From positions 124,001 through 188,000 of the forward strand of contig NZ_CP070974.1 of the NCBI RefSeq assembly GCF_017086405.1: DNA of 64,000 nt. Reading direction: 5' to 3'. A program made the position numbers and the translations under genes. Positions 61,685 through 64,000 of this stretch are shown in pieces. Within the stretch, counting starts at the first letter, position 1; every line of letters starts with the position of its first letter. The notes beneath the pieces are model-generated. The model made no database searches. It saw only the letters and a program-made list of their open reading frames with translations, and had not been told where the DNA came from. This DNA comes from Mycobacterium gordonae (lineage in GTDB: Bacteria > Actinomycetota > Actinomycetes > Mycobacteriales > Mycobacteriaceae).

Positions 61685-62742
61685 ATGGCACACGAACTCG
61701 ACATCACCACCGACGCCAACGGCATCGCCCACGTCAGCTTCGCCAACTCACGCTCTGACCACTGGCACCGACTCGGACAGTCCGTCGGCCACGCCATGAC
61801 GGCCCACGAAGCCCTCCAAGCCGCCCACCTCGCCGGCTGGGACGTCCGCAAGATGGCATTACAGGTCCCCCAGGAACCCGTCATCGACCCCACCGGCGTC
61901 ACCACCCCGGCACCCCTGGCCGTGCCCGACTATTACGCCACCGTGCGCACCAACCCCATCAACGGCCGCCTCGACGTCCTCGGGTGGTCGGCTCCAAATA
62001 CGAGCCCGTCCAAAACGAAGCCTCCTGCGACCTGCTTGACGCCCTGGTCGATGCCTCCGGGGCGCACTTCGAAACCGCAGGTGCCCTGCGCGGGGGCCGC
62101 GAAACGTTCATGACGATGAAACTGCCCAACACCATCGTGTTCGACGGCCGCGACGGAACCCAGGACCGCACCGACCTCTACCTTGCAGCCCTGAACTCCC
62201 ACGACGGGTCCTCAAGGTTCACCTTCTTGGTCACACCCGTGCGCATCGTGTGCAAGAACACCCAATCGGCCGCTCTGCGCAATGCCAAAGCCAGCTGGGG
62301 GATCCGCCACACCGGAGGGGCACGCGCCGCCATCCAAGAGGCACGCAACGCCCTGAAACTGACCTGGCGTTACATCGAAGCGTTCGAAGCCGAAGCCGCC
62401 GAACTCTACGCGCGCCCGATGGACACCGACGAAGTTCGCCGATTCGCCAACACCCTGCTCGAGGTCGACTCCGCCACCAGCGCCGCCACCGCCCGTCACC
62501 GCAGCGAACGCGCCAACGGCATCGTCAAACTGTGGACCTCCTCCCCGACGATCACACCCATCGCCGGCACCCGGTGGGCCGCCTACAACGCGGTCACCGA
62601 ATACCTCGACCACCACGTACCCGTGCGCGGCGCCAGAACCTCAACCGCCGCCAGCCAAACCCGCGCCCTGCGCAGCATCGCCTCGGCCGCCAGCCCGCAA
62701 TCGCTGAAGGCCCAAGCATTCCGGCTGCTGCAAACGCTGTAG
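61685..62742 (+). pseudogene. DUF932 family gene with a one-base frameshift
   Basis: Frame 1 (from 61685) reads the N-terminal DUF932 part (WHRLGQSVGHAMTAHEALQA, NGRLDVLG). Frame 2, from about 61984, continues as VVGSKYEPVQNEASCDLLDA, then IVCKNTQSAALRNA and the C-terminal domain to 62742. The joint LG/VVGSKYEPVQN is the family signature, so one G is missing from a G-run at about 61982-61984 (ggg for gggg). Without the lesion the product would be ~352 aa. DUF932 proteins are common on conjugative plasmids. It may be a true pseudogene or a sequencing error. Confidence 0.82.
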
Positions 62743-62753
62743 CTCACACCGAT

Positions 62754-62801
62754 GGGCCCGGCCAGCTCTCCACCACGGAGGGTTGGCCGGGCCCCCTTTT
62801 T
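62754..62801 (+). terminator. Intrinsic terminator
   Basis: GGGCCCGGCCAGCTCTCC with GGAGGGTTGGCCGGGCCC, then CCTTTTTGG. Near-identical to 57217-57265. Confidence 0.9.
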
Positions 62802-62861
62802 GGTCCTTTCACACCCACCGCCGCGAGCGCGGCGGATACGGCCGCGGCGCGGCCGTGACAA

Positions 62862-63117
62862 CCCGTAGCCGCTCACCTCTTTGCCGTCAGCAAGGGGCCG
62901 CAGCCTAATCGGCCGGGGCCCGAGCGGTCAACCCACGTCCGGTGCTGGTGCCGGCGGCACAGGACATTTTCGGCCATATCAGCTCGCTGGCGCTCGCGGG
63001 CCGAAAATCCGCCGACACCACCACCGGACTCTTCGGGGTTGACAGCCCACCCTCGACCGATTGACCGCGACCCCAGCGCTGACCGGCGCGAACAAACACA
63101 ACCCGGAAGGAACCACC
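62862..63117 (+). promoter_or_regulatory. Repeated structured leader, copy 11
   Basis: Stem GTCAACCC (62927-62934) with GGGTTGAC (63036-63043); internal ATTTTCGGCC (62966-62975) with GGCCGAAAAT (62999-63008), perfect over 10 bp; hairpin agcgctgaccggcgcg; GGAAGGAACC before the ATG. Confidence 0.8.
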
Positions 63118-63471
63118 ATGCCCAACCTGCACACCACCGTGTACCTCAACGAATCACCCGACCGCCACTGGGGCATCACCAACCACCAGCCCCTACCCGC
63201 CGAGCTGCGCCAGGCCGCCAGCTTCGAGCTGGAGATCGCCGAGCACGTCCTCGCCCACGAACTTTCCAACGCCGCATTGGAAGTCGTGTTCGAACAACTC
63301 AACATCGACGAGCCCGACCAGGACTGGGCTTTGCGCTACCGCCTGGCCGGCCATCGCAGCCTCTCGGTCGGTGACGTGGTCGTCGTCGGCGAAACCGCTT
63401 GGCTCTGCGAGTCGGTCGGCTGGAACCGCCTCACCACCGACGAACTCTGCGCCGCACTCACTGCGCGCTGA
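63118..63471 (+). CDS. Hypothetical plasmid protein (117 aa)
   Basis: A soluble helical then beta protein: LHTTVYLNESPDRHWGITNH, ASFELEIAEHVLAHELSNAA and SLSVGDVVVVGETAWLCESV. The final part looks like a small beta-barrel that could bind nucleic acid. No family recognised. Preceded by leader 11. Confidence 0.75.
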   Translation: MPNLHTTVYLNESPDRHWGITNHQPLPAELRQAASFELEIAEHVLAHELSNAALEVVFEQLNIDEPDQDWALRYRLAGHRSLSVGDVVVVGETAWLCESVGWNRLTTDELCAALTAR

Positions 63472-63479
63472 GCACACCC

Positions 63480-63520
63480 GGCCCGGGCGGGCGCCCCCAC
63501 ACGGCACCCCGCCCGGGCCT
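63480..63520 (+). terminator. Possible terminator hairpin
   Basis: GGCCCGGGCGGG with CCCGCCCGGGCC across a loop of about 16 bases, after the stop of the 63118 gene. No T-run. Confidence 0.5.
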
Positions 63521-63557
63521 ACCACCAACTACTCACACCTGAATGGAGCACACCACC

Positions 63558-64000
63558 ATGAGCGCATTCGCCCTCTCCCACGAACACATCCACGTCCTGC
63601 TCTGGGCCGCAGACAAATTCCGCGGGATCTACACCAACCTCACCTGGTACTACGACAACCCCTCACGCATCGGCCAACTCAGATGCGACAACTTCGACGA
63701 AACCGGGCAGATGCTGGTCGACACCAACATCGCCGCCGCCAACCACGGGCGGTCCCCCGCCCGGGCGCCGGAGCCCCCATCTGAATACCGCTACCAGCGC
63801 CCGCAGCACACCACCTGGTCGATCATCGAAATCCTCAGCGCTCTCGAATGCTTCGTCTACCAATGCGCCGATCTGGCTGACTGGGAAACCAGCGAAGCCA
63901 ACGCGTTCTGCCGAGTCCTCCAAGACACCCTCATACGGGCCCTTCCCCGCTACAACGACGGACCCTGGGCCATCACCCGCGCCAGCGTGCCTCTGACCGT
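63558..64000 (+). CDS. Hypothetical plasmid protein (runs past window end)
   Basis: The ATG at 63558 follows GAATGGAG; the frame is open to the last base (147 codons seen). Reads SAFALSHEHIHVLLWAADKF, then FDETGQMLVDTNIAAANHGR and ILSALECFVYQCADLADWET. Soluble, helical, Trp-rich. No own long leader, so it may be co-transcribed with the 63118 gene. Family not recognised. Confidence 0.72.
   Translation, partial: MSAFALSHEHIHVLLWAADKFRGIYTNLTWYYDNPSRIGQLRCDNFDETGQMLVDTNIAAANHGRSPARAPEPPSEYRYQRPQHTTWSIIEILSALECFVYQCADLADWETSEANAFCRVLQDTLIRALPRYNDGPWAITRASVPLT

Noticed and set aside
50800..63117. Repeated leaders as a CRISPR array or simple tandem repeat
   Set aside because: Copies are ~300 nt, separated by whole genes, diverged and structured; no short identical repeats with unique spacers.
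50800..63117. TTGAC in each leader as a -35 promoter box
   Set aside because: The TTGAC is the 3' half of the long-range stem (pairs with GTCAA) and no consistent -10 follows at 17 bases.

Overview
The window looks like accessory DNA of a slow-growing Mycobacterium, probably a plasmid or a plasmid-derived island. The organism call rests on a PE_PGRS gene, three PknD/PknH-style transmembrane Ser/Thr kinases, Mce-associated and PknH-sensor lipoproteins, high GC and many GTG/TTG starts. The plasmid call rests on a ParB-like gene, a CHC2/TOPRIM primase, and a run of plasmid-type genes (DUF4192 x2, DUF3560, DUF932, a PP-loop protein). No ParA, replication initiator, relaxase, tRNA, rRNA or CRISPR array was seen.

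Layout. (1) 1-4.5 kb: a three-gene tyrosine-recombinase module (zinc-ribbon recombinase-like protein, active-site-complete recombinase, TnpC/DUF6262-like protein) that ends inside a truncated istB of an IS21 element (to 6.2 kb). (2) 6.2-23 kb: an eroded island with fragments of one integrase family at several places, one split by an IS3 element with a clean 3-bp duplication. It also has three kinases plus a fourth kinase fragment, an inverted duplicated block of about 0.5 kb, an Mce-associated-like pair, a lipoprotein and its truncated copy, a frameshifted DUF6308 gene and a PucR-type regulator with an in-frame stop. (3) 23.6-25.1 kb: a second IS3 element beside a vapC fragment. (4) 25.5-32.3 kb: secreted proteins, a MoxR ATPase operon with two PknH-sensor-like lipoproteins, and a PE_PGRS protein with an MPTR-like tail. 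(5) 32.8-40.9 kb: a small HTH operon, then two overlapping genes for modular proteins with glycine-rich tails; the first is split at codon 12 by an intact IS21 element with a 6-bp duplication. (6) 40.9-45 kb: a transposase remnant and a second recombinase operon (active recombinase, XRE regulator, zinc-ribbon recombinase-like protein) with a dyad at its start. (7) 45.4-64 kb: the plasmid-type region on the + strand: ParB, NrdH redoxin, primase, a secreted trypsin-like protease, then a series of mostly single-gene cassettes.

The most striking feature is in region 7. Eleven of the genes from 51.1 to 63.5 kb are preceded by a related leader of about 250-300 nt. The leaders share a 5' motif, a long-range stem (GTCAAC...GTTGAC) with paired changes between copies, an internal stem, a hairpin with a GACC loop and a Shine-Dalgarno block just before the start codon. 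Several cassettes end in strong hairpin plus T-run terminators. I do not recognise this leader as a named RNA family. It is my first candidate for an undescribed system; the glycine-rich modular operon and the catalytically degenerate zinc-ribbon recombinases come next.
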